64,000 nt of DNA from contig CM077166.1 in NCBI GenBank assembly GCA_039583875.1, positions 83,512,564 to 83,576,563 on the forward strand. The letters run 5' to 3'. The DNA is from Platanthera guangdongensis. Taxonomy: Eukaryota > Streptophyta > Magnoliopsida > Asparagales > Orchidaceae. The position numbers and the translations under genes were made by a program. Shown piece after piece: positions 21,485 through 34,196 of the stretch. The notes under the pieces were generated by a model that searched no databases, was not told the DNA's origin, and saw only the letters and a program-made list of their open reading frames with translations. Numbering within the stretch: the first letter of the stretch is position 1; each line of letters begins with the position of its first letter.

Positions 21485-23801
21485 TTAAATGGTACCTGAG
21501 TGGAATAACTCTGGGTACTCCTCAAGAATGGTCTGATCTCGCTCCCACGAGAGTTCCTCCCGACCACAATTGTCCCAATGGACCATGACCATCCTGATCT
21601 CTTTGTTGCGTAGTCGCTTGACTTCTGAGTGCTCAATGCATATAGGCTTGACCTTCGTCGTCAACCCATTATCCACCGGCACTTGATCCACCGCGATCAC
21701 ATGCGAAGGCTATTGCACCGCCTTCCGTAGCACCGATATATGGAATACATCATGTAGACCACTAAGCTCCACTGATAGCTTCAACCGAGACGCTGCTTTG
21801 TCAATCTACTCCAGAACCTCAAATGGTCCAAGGTACCTCGGGCTTAGCTTCTTCAAGCTCCGCACCCGCGAGACACCCTTGAACGGCTTGATCTTCAAGT
21901 ACACCCAGTCGCCAACAGCGAACTCCACGTTCCTATGCTTGGCATTATAGTACTTAGCCTGGCGGTCCTGAACGATTAGCAACCTTTCCCGAATGGTTCG
22001 CACCAATGAAGTAGCATCTTCCACCTCTTGTCGCTTGTACAACTTTGACTCGCCCGTTTCCAACCAAGACAACGCCGTGCGACATCTTCTACATCAAGGG
22101 CCTCGAAGGGCACCATTTGAATGCTTGCCTAGTATCTATTATTGTACGCGAACTAAACCAAGTATAGGTGGTCTTCCCACTACTTCCCGAAATCCAGGAC
22201 GCACATGCGAAGCATGTCTTCCATCGTCATATTGACTCTCTCGGTCTGACCATCCGTCTGCGGATGTAAGGCCGTACTGAAATTCAGTTTTGTTCCCAAC
22301 ATCTGCTGCACCAATATCCAATCATTGGACGTGAACCGCCCATCTCGGTCACTCACGATGCTGCGAGGCACACCATGAAGCCGCACAATACTATCCCAAT
22401 ACAGCTTTGCCAATTTCTCAACTGGATCATCCTTCCTATGCGAAATGAAGTGTGACACCTTCGTTAGACAATCTATGACCACCCAAATGGCATTGTTCCC
22501 CTTTTGCGACCTTGGAAACCCGTGCACAAAGTCCATAGTAATGTCGTCGAACATTCACTCCGAAATATGCAACGACTTTAAGAATCCTCCCGGCTTTTGG
22601 CACTCCGCCTTCACCAAGGCGCAAGTTTGACACTTCGCCACGTATACTGCCACATCCTTCTTCAGTCCTGGCCCCCACAACAATTTCTTCACATCGCGGT
22701 ACATCTTCGTGCTCCATGGGTGAATCATATACTTGGTATGATGCTCCTCGTACAACAATTCCACCCAAAAAGTGCCCATATTTGGGACGCACAGACGACC
22801 GTCTTTCCAAAGCAATCCATCCACAACTTCATATTGGGAATTTGACCCATCCAAAGCCTCTACAATAAGTTGCTTCATGCTGCTATCCACATACAAAGCC
22901 TGTTGAATCCGATCAGCCAGGTCATACTGAACTTCCGTCCAGTTCAATAACGCTTCAGCACTCGACTGCTTGTCCACGCAAGAGATCTCCAACGCCTCCA
23001 ACTCCCGAACCAACCGCTCGTCTTGGACCGACAGCCAATTGGCTTGAGCTGGGGCCCGACGACTCAACGCGTCCGGAGCCGCATTGACTTTACCAGACAC
23101 ATAATTGATCTTGAACGTATAGTCCCCCGGGAACTCCATCCATCTCCTCTGTCGCATGTTTAGATCTTTCTGATCCAACAAGTATTTCAGGCTCTTATGG
23201 TCGGTATAGATATCGACCTTCACCCCATACAAGTAGTGCCTCCACAGCCTCAAGGCAAAAATCACGGCCGTTAACTCCAAGTCATGGACCAGATAATTCC
23301 TCTCGTGCACCTTCAGCTGTCTCGAGCCATACGCTATCACACTTCCATGTTGCAGCAGCACACAACCCAAGCCACTGCTCGAAGCATCACTATAGATCTC
23401 AAAACCTTCGGTCCCACTCGGCGAACTCAGTACAGGCGCCGTGGTCAACCGACACTTCAACTCCTCAAATGCTCGTGTGCACTCCGGAGTCCAAACGAAC
23501 TTCTTCTCTTTCCTCGTCAAAGTCGTGAGGGGTAAGGCTATCCGCGAGAAGTTCTCCACGAAGCGCCTGTAATAGCCGGCAAGCCCCAGAAAGCTTCGGA
23601 ATTCCGCTACCGTAGAAACCACAGGCCACTCTCGTATCACAACAATCTTCGCCAGATCTACCGCAAAGCCCTCTCCACTTACTATATGACCAAGGAACGC
23701 CACTGAGGACAACCAAAACTCGCATTTGGAGAACTTGGCATACAATTGATTCCTCCTCAGCGTCTCCAGCACTAAATATAGATGCTTAAAGTGATCCTCC
23801 T
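21485..23801 (-). pseudogene. pol: C1 pol, 3' part: RT thumb, RNase H, integrase, chromodomain
   Basis: Read on the minus strand from the solo LTR edge. RT thumb ([14 protein letters not shown]) comes first, then RNase H ([24 protein letters not shown]). An integrase zinc finger ([12 protein letters not shown] ... [11 protein letters not shown]) and integrase core follow, with D (ITMDFVHGFP), D (SDRDGRFTS) and E (QTERVN) in the 22555-22180 part. A GPY/F-like region is at 22072-21806 (SPRYLGPFEVLE). The end (VKRLRNKEIRMVMVHWDN ... EELSWE) is a chromodomain-like tail, placing it in the chromoviruses (Tekay/Del-like). Frame breaks near 22555, 22100 and 21700 inactivate it. Confidence 0.85.
23798..23801. 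repeat. Target-site duplication of the solo LTR, left copy
   Basis: TCCT, repeated at 25398-25401. Removing the LTR and one TCCT restores the sequence seen intact in C2 at about 32368-32376. Confidence 0.8.
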
Positions 23802-25397
23802 TGAAAGTGTGAGTTAGATCTGATATACTCTAGAGGGGGGTGAATAGAGTATGGTGCTTGCTAAAAACTTTTTACAACAGTTGTTGTATTCTAGTGTGAA
23901 CAGGGAACCAAATAGTAAATCTAATGACAGAAACTATCTAATCACAGAGCAACCTAGTCACAAATCACAGCCAGAAACAAAAGAAACACAAGGAACCAGA
24001 AGACACAAGGAGCTATAGTGGTTCCCCTAAACTTGGGTACATCCACTCTTCTACCACCCTAGGTAGGAATCCACTGCAGGATGAGTTGATCAGGTGTCCT
24101 GGGCACCAATGAGCTTTTGATAAGGTGCTCAAAAACCAAACCAGATTTTTTTATCAGGTGTCTTGCCACCAATGAGCTTTTGATAAGGTGCTCAAAAACC
24201 ACACATAAACTTTTGAAGGGAGTTTGAAAAACCCTTTTACAGAGGTGGGGATGAGAGAGTGATGGAAGTCTTCTCTTTCTCAATCACAGTGAGAAGACTA
24301 TGTGGATTCAGTGATGTTGTCAAAGCTCCCACTGAGATCTGTAGTTGTTCAGGAAATGAAGCTTTGTAGTAGGGTGATAGGCCTTCAGAAATTGATCTCC
24401 AGCAAATGATGATTTCAGCAACAGCTGAAATGTGAGATGTCTGGAGTCTTGAATGATGATGGCCTTGAACACTTAAATCAAAAGAGATCTGAAGATTTCA
24501 GATGGTTGATCTCTTTTAGTGATGGTGTTCTTGTATGAATTCTTTGAGACAGAGAATGTCTGCAACTCTTTTTCTTTCTCTTGTGTGATTGTGGTTGTGA
24601 GAGTTATTGCAGAAGAAGATTTGTAGAGAATGAATATTGCAGAATATGTGTCTCTCCTTTGTTCTTTTTTTTTTTCAGTTCTGAAAAATCTAATCATTTA
24701 TTCTCTTGTTGTTTGAACAGAAATGATCCACTGTCAAGATAGCCGTTGGCCTGTCATAAATGACTTCCTTAATTGCTTTTGTCTTCTGGGGGGAAGTACA
24801 TTGAAACATTCCTTGATAATTCCTTAAAACTTGCTCCAGAATAAATGAAAACGGCTACAAAATCTTCTGAATTAATTGCTGAGAATAACTCCTTAACTGT
24901 TCTGAATTTGAATCTTGAAAGTCGTTGAACTCTTCAGAAAAACGTCGAACTGAGCTCTACTATCGTCGAACTGAGCTCAGCGATTTGGACTTAGACAGCA
25001 ACAGAGATCGTCGATCTGAGCTCAACTATCGTCGAACTGAGCTCAGAGATAGCGGAACAAACTGGAGTCAAGATCGTCGAACTAAGCTCGAAGATCGTCG
25101 AATGGAGTTCGACGATTTGTTGAAGTTGAGCTCAGCGATCGTCGAATGGAGTTCGACGATCCGTCGAAGTTGAGCTAAACGATCGTCGATAGGAGTTCGA
25201 CGATTCGTCGTACTGAGCTCGACGAAATGACTTAGTCTCCAAACTGAAAAACCTTGGTCTTGTGGGCAGCTTCCAAACCTAACTACTAACCCTTAGATTC
25301 AATTCTAATTGACCTTTAGATCTATACAAGGAGGTCAAAAACAGGTTTCCTAAAGACATAGTGATCCTGACCCAAATTAATAATAGGTGTTCCAACA
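23802..25397 (-). mobile_element. Solo copia LTR (same family as D) inside C1
   Basis: 1596 bp, plus-strand ends TGAAAG and CCAACA, related along its length to the LTRs of D (GATCTGATATACTCTAGAG near the start; the tail ends GTGTTCCAACA). There is no internal region. It interrupts C1 between the RT catalytic palm and the thumb. An LTR-LTR recombination that removed the interior is the usual origin. A GTCGAACTGAGCTC / GTTCGACGAT dyad array is at 24920-25225. Confidence 0.9.
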
Positions 25398-25401
25398 TCC
25401 T
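25398..25401. repeat. Target-site duplication of the solo LTR, right copy
   Basis: TCCT, as at 23798-23801. Confidence 0.8.
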
Positions 25402-26500
25402 CACTTTGCGAGTACACTGAAATGTCATCGATGAAGACGATCACAAAGTGGTCTAAGTACTCCCTGAAAGTCCAGTTCATCAAATCCATGAACACTGACG
25501 GCACATTCGTCAGTCCAAACGGCATGACCGTAAACTCGTAATGCCCGTACATCGCATTAAAAGCTGTCTTAGGGATATCACTCTCCCTTATCCTTAGCTG
25601 ATAATAACCAGACTTGAGATCCAACTTTGAGTATACTGTTGACCTGACCAACTGATCGAACAGATCATCAATCCTTGGGATCGGGTACTTGTTCTTCTCC
25701 GTTAGCTTGTTCAACTCCCGATAATCAATACAAAGTCTCAAGCTTCCGTCCTTCTTCTTAGCAAAGAGGACCGATGCGCTCCAAGGCGACGAACTTGGAC
25801 GTGCATACCCCTGCTCCAACAACTCTTGCCATTGAACCTTCAGCTCTGTCATTTCTTTAGGCGCTAGCCGATATGGAGAGCGTGACACAGGTTTATCACC
25901 TAGCACTAGCTCAATCGTGAAATCTATCTCCCATTGTGGCAGGGCTCTAGGAAGTTCGGCAGGGAACACATCAGGGTACACAACTACCACTGAAATACTA
26001 TCCAACGTAGGATTCGGCTTTGCAACCTCCACTAGCGTAAAGAACAGCTCTTCTCCAGCACGAACCACCTTCACCACCTGAAGAGAAGACATCAAAGTCT
26101 TGCTCGACCCTTTCAAGCCCGTAAAAGTCATCTCACGACCTGTTCCCAATTTGACTTCCTTGCGACCGCAGTCAATAAAAGCTTGCTGCTCTGAGAGCCA
26201 GTCCATGCCAAATATTACGTTGAACTCCACCAACGGCAGTAATGACGCTAGCAAATGGAACTCCTGACTCCCAATATGAATCTTAACGTCATAGATTCTC
26301 TCTGCGCGCATCAAACACACATTCAGCAACAACACATCCAATTTGTCCTTCTCCATCGAAGAAGGAACTCTGATGCGCGATATAAACCTTCAGACAAAAA
26401 GGAGTGCGAAGCTCCCGTATCAAAGAGTGCTCTTGCCGGATTCTCAGAAATCAAAACAAATCCTAAGCAAGTAGTGGTAAGGTAATATGTGCATAACAGG
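25398..26500 (-). pseudogene. pol: C1 pol, 5' part: protease and RT palm
   Basis: From about 26500 down: protease remnant, with the start out of frame; the same region of C2 shows FDTGASHSFLS. Then the flap region ([17 protein letters not shown]), then RT with [39 protein letters not shown] motif and the catalytic box FIDDI at about 25430. The frame open from 26356 reads through RT and ends in LTR sequence after YSQSED, showing that the solo LTR truncated it. Compare C2, where RT continues SEEDHFKHL. Confidence 0.85.
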
Positions 26501-26588
26501 TATTTAAAAATTGACTTGCTATAAATTTAAACCATACCTATCACCACATATGCTTGCTTGATGGTCTCCTATTGGCCAAGATTATAAA

Positions 26589-27681
26589 CTATCGGTTGAG
26601 TCGGAGCATAATGGGATGCGATTGACTCCACTGCCTTGCCCTTCTCTTCATAAGTTGCTCTCGACTTCCTTTCGGACTTGGGACGTCCGCTCCAGTAGTC
26701 ACGGGAAAAGTGCCCGGCTTCCCACAAGTAAAACATGCACCCAGGGTCCGGCCCGTAGTCGCCCCAGAAGCACCAGAAGAAGGGACTGAACCCAAAGTCC
26801 TAGCCTTCTTATTGAACTTGCGATACAAAAACTTCGCATTAGCCGGCACTTTGAACTCTGTCCTCTTCTCACCAGAGTTTTTCTTTGCTTGCACATTCTT
26901 CATATCCTTCTCCAAAGACCGGGCCGTGTTGACAAGGGTCAAGAAGCCCTGCGGCATAGGCCCCAAGAGTAGTGGCCTCAAGTCATCTATCAGACCTTCG
27001 TATAAACGATTGGTCTTACGCTCCTCATCCGCGAACGTAGAGCTAGCAAACCGACCCAACCCAGTAAACTCATGGAGATACTCATCCACGCTACTCTCTC
27101 CTTGCACCAACTTGAGGAACTCATTCTCCAAAGCTATCCTCTGCGCCAAAGGGAGGTACCTAGCCAAGAATAGTCTCGAGAACTCTTCCATCGAGACATC
27201 CGTTAGTTGCCTTCCTCTCAAGAGATGCAGCTCTAAAACTTCCCACCACAGCCTCGCATCCCCGTCCATCATGAATGTATCTATAGTGGTCATCTGCCAC
27301 TCCTCTGTTTCAGTAGCTGTCAGGACTCTCTTCACTCGGGAGAGACAGTCTTCAGCTGAGATGGGGTTCCCAACCCCGAGAACATCGGAGAATTAAAGCT
27401 CATAACGTGCTTGAGCTTCGTTTCAGTTGCTCTCCTCGGCACCAAAGGCTCCACCACTACCTGCTCCACTCTTCCCAGTTCTCCATTTGAAGCGGTACCT
27501 GCTCCATCGTAGGAGCGGGCGGCTGCATTTGCCATGCAGGCTGCACATTGATCATGGCAAACACTGTTTCGGCCTCCAATCGTATGGTTTCAGCCGAGGG
27601 AGGTGTTGCAGGAGCATCATTTGGTGCACTACTAGACTCATAAACTAGACATTCTGAAGATACTGCACCGCTTCTGGTCAC
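26589..27681 (-). pseudogene. gag: C1 gag
   Basis: N-terminus near 27681 (MTRSGAVSSECLV), a Pro/Gln-rich segment, then the retrotransposon gag domain in the 27335-26589 frame (ARLWWEVLELHL, FSRLFLARYLP, ENEFLKLVQGESSVDEY). The zinc knuckle CFTCGKPG at about 26727 has lost its His and last Cys. A frame break near 27335-27360 splits N-terminus and core. Same layout as C2 gag. Confidence 0.8.
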
Positions 27682-27890
27682 CTATAGTTGTACAAAACCT
27701 CATTAAGCGACCAAGCAAAATTGCAAAAAAGCAATTATAGGAACACCCAGGTTGCTCAAACACGTGTATTTTCATTCCTAAGTGGACATCCATGGGTTCT
27801 TTTGATATTATAATGATGACGCACACACATATGCTCACCACCACTTAAAAAGAATTCGCCCACAAATTCATTTTAAGCCCGACCAAAAAT

Positions 27891-27905
27891 AGTAGTCTGA
27901 TACCA
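27891..27905 (-). promoter_or_regulatory. Primer binding site (Met-tRNA) of C1
   Basis: Minus strand TGGTATCAGACTACT, three bases from the LTR end (27909). Confidence 0.82.
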
Positions 27906-27908
27906 TAT

Positions 27909-29987
27909 TGTAACACACCTATCCGTCGCATAGCATATAGCAGTAGGTCCAGCCGGGGCCCGACACCATATACCATAGACAGACCAGGTGGTTACTCAAT
28001 GAAATACCATCCAACTAATAACCAATGTCCTACACAGAGTCATTATAGCGGAAGCAATTATTAAAAGTTGCAAATTAAAGAACTCGGCCACAAGCATGAA
28101 TGTCCACTACAAAACCCAATAGGAATGAAGTACCATATACAAGTACAATGGCCTTAAGGTCTTACAATTGTTTACTTAAATAAAATGTGTCTTCCATACC
28201 ATGGCACGCAGGCCGGTCACACATAAATAAAGAGGTAAACACTAAAAACTTGGCCTTCGAGGGCCGGCTCAGCAACTTGGGCTTTAGCCCGCTATTTACC
28301 GCTCAGCTCGCCGCACCTGCAAGCAACAATCCACCGCAATGGTGGCAAACAAAAGCAACGGTCAGCTATGCTGACCAGATTATAACGATCCAGCCCCCAT
28401 AGTCGGGGCGGCAATGCTCTTTCCCTGTACTTTGTTAGCATAACCAAGCAGTATAATGAATAAACACTTCATCAAAGGAATGGGCACTCACGGCCTCACT
28501 CCTCGTGCTCTCATGGCACATTCTCGGTGAACACGATCAAAGTCCGCTGACTCACCACTGCCCCTTGGACGACAATACCTCGTGAGCATTTGTTCTTTCT
28601 GGCCACTACCTAAGACCATCCATCTGTGCCAACGACGAGTACCACGTACTTTAGGTCTCTCTAACCGAACCACATAGATCGGGTATGGTTCCTCCTAACC
28701 CATTGGTCACACCGCAACGTCAGCTTAAGCTGTCTGCGCGGGTCAAGCATCCTCGAGTCCCGTTTCATCACACACTTCACATAACCTGGTTATGTTCAAG
28801 TTGGCTCCCAGGACACCATGATGGCAGAATCACGCATCTGCCCAGGTTTCCGGGTGCACCTTGGAGTTAATCCCCAAGGCACCCTGTTGCAATCTACCAC
28901 GTAGAAAACCCGAAAAACAAACATTCGCGCGGAGTCTTCTCCGGCCATTCATGCAATGTAACATCACTGATCCAAACCAACTTGCCCGGGTATGCTTCAC
29001 ACATCATGCCTATATCCGTTCTCGATTACGAACTATACATGTACACAACGAGGACTATTCATGTCTACCCGAAGGAACGACTCAACTCAACGCAAACTCG
29101 CGAGAGCGGGCTTCCTATGCAAAGGAAAAGAGGACTTCACATGTCCTAGGTTGAGAATCGTTACCCTACCATTTTTCCTTGGAGCCATGGAAATGTATGC
29201 AGATGGAAAGCACCGTAATCACCTTGCCTCCGTAGATCCGATGTTGGCTCGTGATTTGGAGCTCCAAAGCTCCGCCGGTGACCGGTTCTAGCCTCCTTTC
29301 TAGTTCCTTGCTCTCCCCTCTCTCTAGACTTTAGAAAGATACTAAGTGAAAGAAATGAGGGATTTGAAACCCTATCCCCGGGTATATCCCAGCGGGAACA
29401 ACCCCCAGCCGTCGGATCCCAAAATACGGAAATGAACGGGCACGATCCAGAGCGGAAATGCAAAATCTGGGCTGAACACGGCCTGTGACACGACCGTGTC
29501 CAGGGCCGTGTTCCCCATTCACCATCAAAACCGATGCGTCCCGAAATGCACACGGGCACCCAACACGCCCGTGTTTGACCTGACACACCCGTGTCATCCA
29601 GTACACGCCCGTGTTCCCGGGCATGTTCCTCCATCGACACCGGACCAACACCAACCCGAGAAGCACACGGGTCTTCGACACGCCCGTGTCCCATTTGACA
29701 CACCCGTCTCTATCCGACACTAACCGTATTCCAAAACTGTGTGTCTCCAAAGAAACGGCCCGGTTTCAACCTGAGAAGGACATGTCCTGGGACACGCCCG
29801 TGTCTCAGGCCGTATTCGCTGCTCGACGATCGTTGACTCCAAAATTCGTTGACCTCTCCGCCAGATCATCGAGACGAGCACGACACACCCCTGGGACATG
29901 CCCGTGTCCCAGGCCATGTGCCCCTCCCAAATTCCAAACTTGGCTCAAAATGCCTCCCGTTGCACTTTTGAGTTTCGGGGCGTTACA
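27909..29987 (-). repeat. Shared middle LTR: 5' LTR of C1 and 3' LTR of C2
   Basis: 2079 bp, plus-strand TGTAACACACC...GGGGCGTTACA. C1's primer site abuts its left end and C2's polypurine tract its right end, so one LTR serves both interiors. An ACACG-CC-CGTGT dyad array is at about 29475-29920, in U3 when read on the minus strand. Confidence 0.9.
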
Positions 29988-30003
29988 ACTCTCTCCCTCT
30001 TAA
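29988..30003 (-). promoter_or_regulatory. Polypurine tract of C2
   Basis: Minus strand TTAAGAGGGAGAGAGT preceding TGTAACGCCCC. Confidence 0.8.
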
Positions 30004-30050
30004 AAGAATTTCGTCCCCAAAATTATATAAAGGAAAGATAAACACAAAAC

Positions 30051-33000
30051 TTAAACGGTACCTGAGTGGAATAACTCCGGGTACTCCTCAAGCCTGGTCT
30101 GCTCTCGCACCCATGAGAGTTCCTCCCGACCGCAATTGTCCCAATGTACCTTGACCATCCTGATCTCTTTGTTGCGTAGCCGCTTGACATCCGAGTCCTC
30201 AATGCGTATAGGCTTGACCTTCGTCATAAACCCATTATCTACCGGCGCTTGATCCACCGCGATCACATGCAAAGGCTCTTGCACCACCTTCCGTAACACC
30301 GATATATGGAATACATCGTTTAGACCACTAAGCTCCACTGATAGCTTCAACCGATACGCTGCTTCGCCAATCCGCTCCAGAACCTCAAATAGTCCAAGGT
30401 ACCTCGGGCTTAGCTTCTTCAAGCACCGCACCCGCGAGACACCCTTGAACAGCTTGATCTTTAAGCACACCCAGTCGCCAACAGCTAACTCCATGTTCCT
30501 GTGCTTGGCGTTATAGTACTTAGCCTGGCGGTCCTGAGCGATTAGCAACCTTTCCCGAATGGTTCGCACCAATGAAATAGCATCTTCCACCTCTTGTCGC
30601 TTGTACAACTTTGACCCGCCGTTTCCAACCATGACAACGGCGTGCGATATCTTCTACCATAGAGGGGCCTCGAAGGGTGCCATTTGAATGCTTGCCTGGT
30701 AGCTATTGTTGTACGCGAACTCCACCAAGTATAGGTGGTCTTCCCACTGCTTCCCGAAATCCAGGACGCACATGCGAAGCAATTCTTCCATCGTCCTATT
30801 GACTCTCTCGGTCTGACCATCCGTCTGCGGATGAAAGGCCGTACTGAAATTCAGTTTTGTTCCCAACATCTGCTGCACCAATCTTCAATCATTGGATGTG
30901 AACCGCCCATCTCGGTCACTCACAATGCTATGGGGCACACATGAAGCCGCACAATATTGTCCACATACAGCTTTACCAATTTCTCAACCGGATCATCCTT
31001 CCTATGCGGAATGAAGGTTGACACCTTCATTAGACGATCTACGACCACCCAAATGGCATCGTTCCCCTTTTGCAACTTTGGCAACCCGTGCACAAAGTCC
31101 ATAGTAATGTCGTAGAACTTCCACTCCGGAATAGGCAAGGACTTCAAGAATCCTCCCAACTTTTGGCACTCCACCTTCACCAAGGCAAAAGTTTGACACT
31201 ACGCCACGTACAGTGCCACATCCTTCTTCAGTCCTGGCCACCAGAACAATTTATTCACATCGCGGTACATCTTTGTGCTCCCCGGGTGAATCGTGTACTT
31301 GTTATGATGCGCCTCGTACAACTATTCCACCCGCAAAGTACCCACATTTGGGACGCACAGACGACCGTCTTTACAAAGAAATCCATCCACAACCTCATAT
31401 TGGGAATTTGACCCATCCAAAGCCTCTATTATGAGCTGCTTCATGTTGTTATCCACATCCAAAGCCTGCCGAATCCTAACAGCCAGGTCATACTGAACAT
31501 TCGTCCAGTTCAATAGCACTTCAGCACTCGACTGCTTGTCCACGAAAGAGATCTCCAATGGCTCCTACTCTCGAACCAACCACTCGTCATGGACCGACAG
31601 CCAATTGGCTTGAACTGGGGCCCGGCGACTCAACATGTCCGCAACTGCATTGCCTTTACCAGGCACATAATGGATCTTGAACGTGTAGTCCCCCAGGAAC
31701 TCCATCCATCTCCTCTGTCACATATTTAGATTTTTCTGATCCAACAAGTATTTCAGGCTCTTATGGTCGGTATAGATATCGACCTTCACCCCATACAAGT
31801 GGTGCCTCCACAGCTTCAAGGTGAAAATCACGTCCACTAACTCCAAGTCATGGACCGAATAATTCCTCTCGTGCACCTTCAGCTGTCTCGAGCCATACAC
31901 TATCACACTTCCATGCTGCAGCAGCACACAACCCAAGCCACTTCCTGAAGCATCGCTATAGATCTCAAAACCTTCGGTCCCACTCGGCGAACTCAGCACA
32001 GGCGCCGTGGTCAACCGACACTTCAACTCCTCAAAGTCGCGTGCGCACTCCGGCGTCCAAATGAACATCTGCTCTTTCCTCGTCATAGTCGTGAGGGGTA
32101 AGGCTATCCGCGAGAAGTTCTCCACGAAGCGCCTGTAATAGCAGGCAAGCCCCAGAAAGCTCCGGATTTTCGCTATTGTAGAAAGCAAAGGCCACTCTCA
32201 TATCGCAATAATCTTTGCTGGATCCACTGCAATGCCCTCTCCACTTACTATATGACCAAGGAACGCTACTGAGGACAACCAAAACTCGCATTTGGAGAAC
32301 TTGGCGTACAATTGATTCCTCCTCAGCATCTCCAGCACCAAATGTAGATGCTTAAAGTGATCCTCCTCACTTTGCGAGTACACCAAAATGTCGTCGATGA
32401 AGACGATCACAAAGTGGTCTAAGTACTCCGTGAAAGTCCTGTTCATCAAATCCATGAACACTGACGGTGCATTCGTCAGTCCAAATGACACGACCGCAAA
32501 CTCATAATGCCCGTACCTCGTATTAAAAGCTGTCTTAGGGATATCACCTTTCCTTATCCTCAGTTGATAATAACCGTACTTGAGATCCAACTTTGAGTAC
32601 ACCGTTGACCCGACCAACTGATCCAACAGATCATCAATCTCGGGATCGGGTACTTGTTATTCTCCGTTAGCTTGTTCAACTCCCGATAATCTATACAAAG
32701 TCTCAAGCTTCCGTCCTTCTTCTTAAGAAAGAGGACCGGTGCGCTCCAAAGTGACGAACTTGGACGTACATACCCATGCTCCAACAACTCTTGCAGTTGA
32801 ACCTTCAGCTCCGCCATTTCTTTATGCGCTAGCTGATACGGAGAGCGTGACACAGGCTTAGCACCTGAAATAAGCTCAATCGTGAAATCTATCTCCCGTT
32901 GAGGCGGGGCTCCACGAAGTTCGACAGGGAACACATCAGGGTATAAGGCTACCACTAAAATACTATCCGACGTTGGCTTCAGCTATGCAACCTCCACTAG

Positions 33001-33465
33001 CGTAAAGAACAGCTTTGCTCCAGCATGAACTGCCTTCTCCACCTGAATAGCAGACATCAAAGTCTTGCTCGACCCTTTCAAGCCCGTAAAATTCGTCTCA
33101 CGACCTGTTCCCAACTTGACTTCCTTGCGACTGCAATCAATAAAAGCTTGCTGCTCCGAGAGCCAGTCCATGCCAAATATTACATCGAATTCCACCAACG
33201 GCAGTAACAATGCTAGTTAATGGAACTCCTGACTCTCAATACGAATCTTAACGCCACAGATTCTGTCCACGCGCATCGAACACCCATTCGGCAACAACAC
33301 ATCCAGTTTGTCCTTCGCCATCGAAGAAGGTACTCCGATGCGCGATATGAAACCTTCAGACAAAAAGGAGTGCGAAGCTCCCGTATCAAAGAGTGCTCTT
33401 GCCGGATTCTCGGAAATCAAAACAAATCCTAAACAAGCAGTGGTAAGGTAATATGCGCATAGCAA
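30051..33465 (-). pseudogene. pol: C2 pol: protease, RT, RNase H, integrase, chromodomain
   Basis: Protease with intact FDTGASHSFLS (about 33390), then the flap region ([12 protein letters not shown], about 33170). RT spans several frames: [14 protein letters not shown] near 32690, [15 protein letters not shown] at about 32590, catalytic VFIDDIL at about 32390, thumb near 32150. RNase H follows ([24 protein letters not shown]), then integrase pieces (MDFVHGLPKLQKG near 31100; HPQTDGQTERVN near 30830). The last open part (30632-30051) ends with the chromodomain-like VKRLRNKEIRMVKVHWDN. At least six frame breaks or stops. Unlike C1, its RT is not split by an insertion. Confidence 0.85.
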
Positions 33466-33506
33466 GTATTTAAAAATTGACTTGCTATAAATTTAAACCA
33501 TACATG

Positions 33507-34196
33507 TCACCACATCCGCTTGCTTGATGGCCTCCTGTTGGCCAAGATTATAAACTCTCGGTTGAGCCGGAGCATAATGGTACGCGGTTGACTCCACCGC
33601 ATTGCCCTTCTCTTCATAAGTTGCTCCCGGCTTCCTTTCGGACTTGGGACGTCCGCTCTAGGTGTCATGGGCAAAGTGCCCCGGCTTCGCACAAGTAAAA
33701 CATGTGCCTGGGGTCTGACCCGTAGTCGCTCCAGAAGCACAAGAAGAAGGGGTTGAACTTGCGATACCCAAATTTCGCATTAGCCGGCACTTTGAACTCT
33801 GTCCTCTTCTCACCAGAGTTTTTCTTTGCTTGCATATTCTTCATATCCTTCTCCAAAGACCGGGCCGTGTTGACCAGGGTCAAGAAGCCCTGTGTCATAG
33901 GCCCCGAGAGTAGTAGCCTCAAGTCATCTCTCAGACCTTCATAGAAACAGTTGGTCTTACACTACACATCCGCGAATGTAGAGCTAGCATACCGACCCAA
34001 TCGAGTAAACACGTGGAGATACTCATCCATGCTACTCTCTCCTTGCACCAACTTCAGGAACTCATTCTCCAAATCTATCCTCTGCGCCAAAGGGAGGTAC
34101 CTAGCCAAGAATAGTCTCGAGAACTCTTCCATCGAGATGTCCGTCTGTTTCCTTCCTCTCAAGAGATACCGCTCTAAACCTTCCCACCACAGTCTC
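33507..34196 (-). pseudogene. gag: C2 gag, C-terminal part (left of D)
   Basis: Gag core (ENEFLKLVQGESSMDEY, TARSLEKDMKN) and the knuckle region near 33690-33660 (the reading frame breaks at it). It stops at GTCTC where element D begins, and the N-terminal part is at 46391-46830. A stretch present in C1 (about 26770-26800) is missing here. Confidence 0.82.
34192..34196. repeat. Target-site duplication of element D, left copy
   Basis: GTCTC, repeated at 46386-46390. Joining the flanks rebuilds the gag sequence seen in C1 at 27241-27300. Confidence 0.93.
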
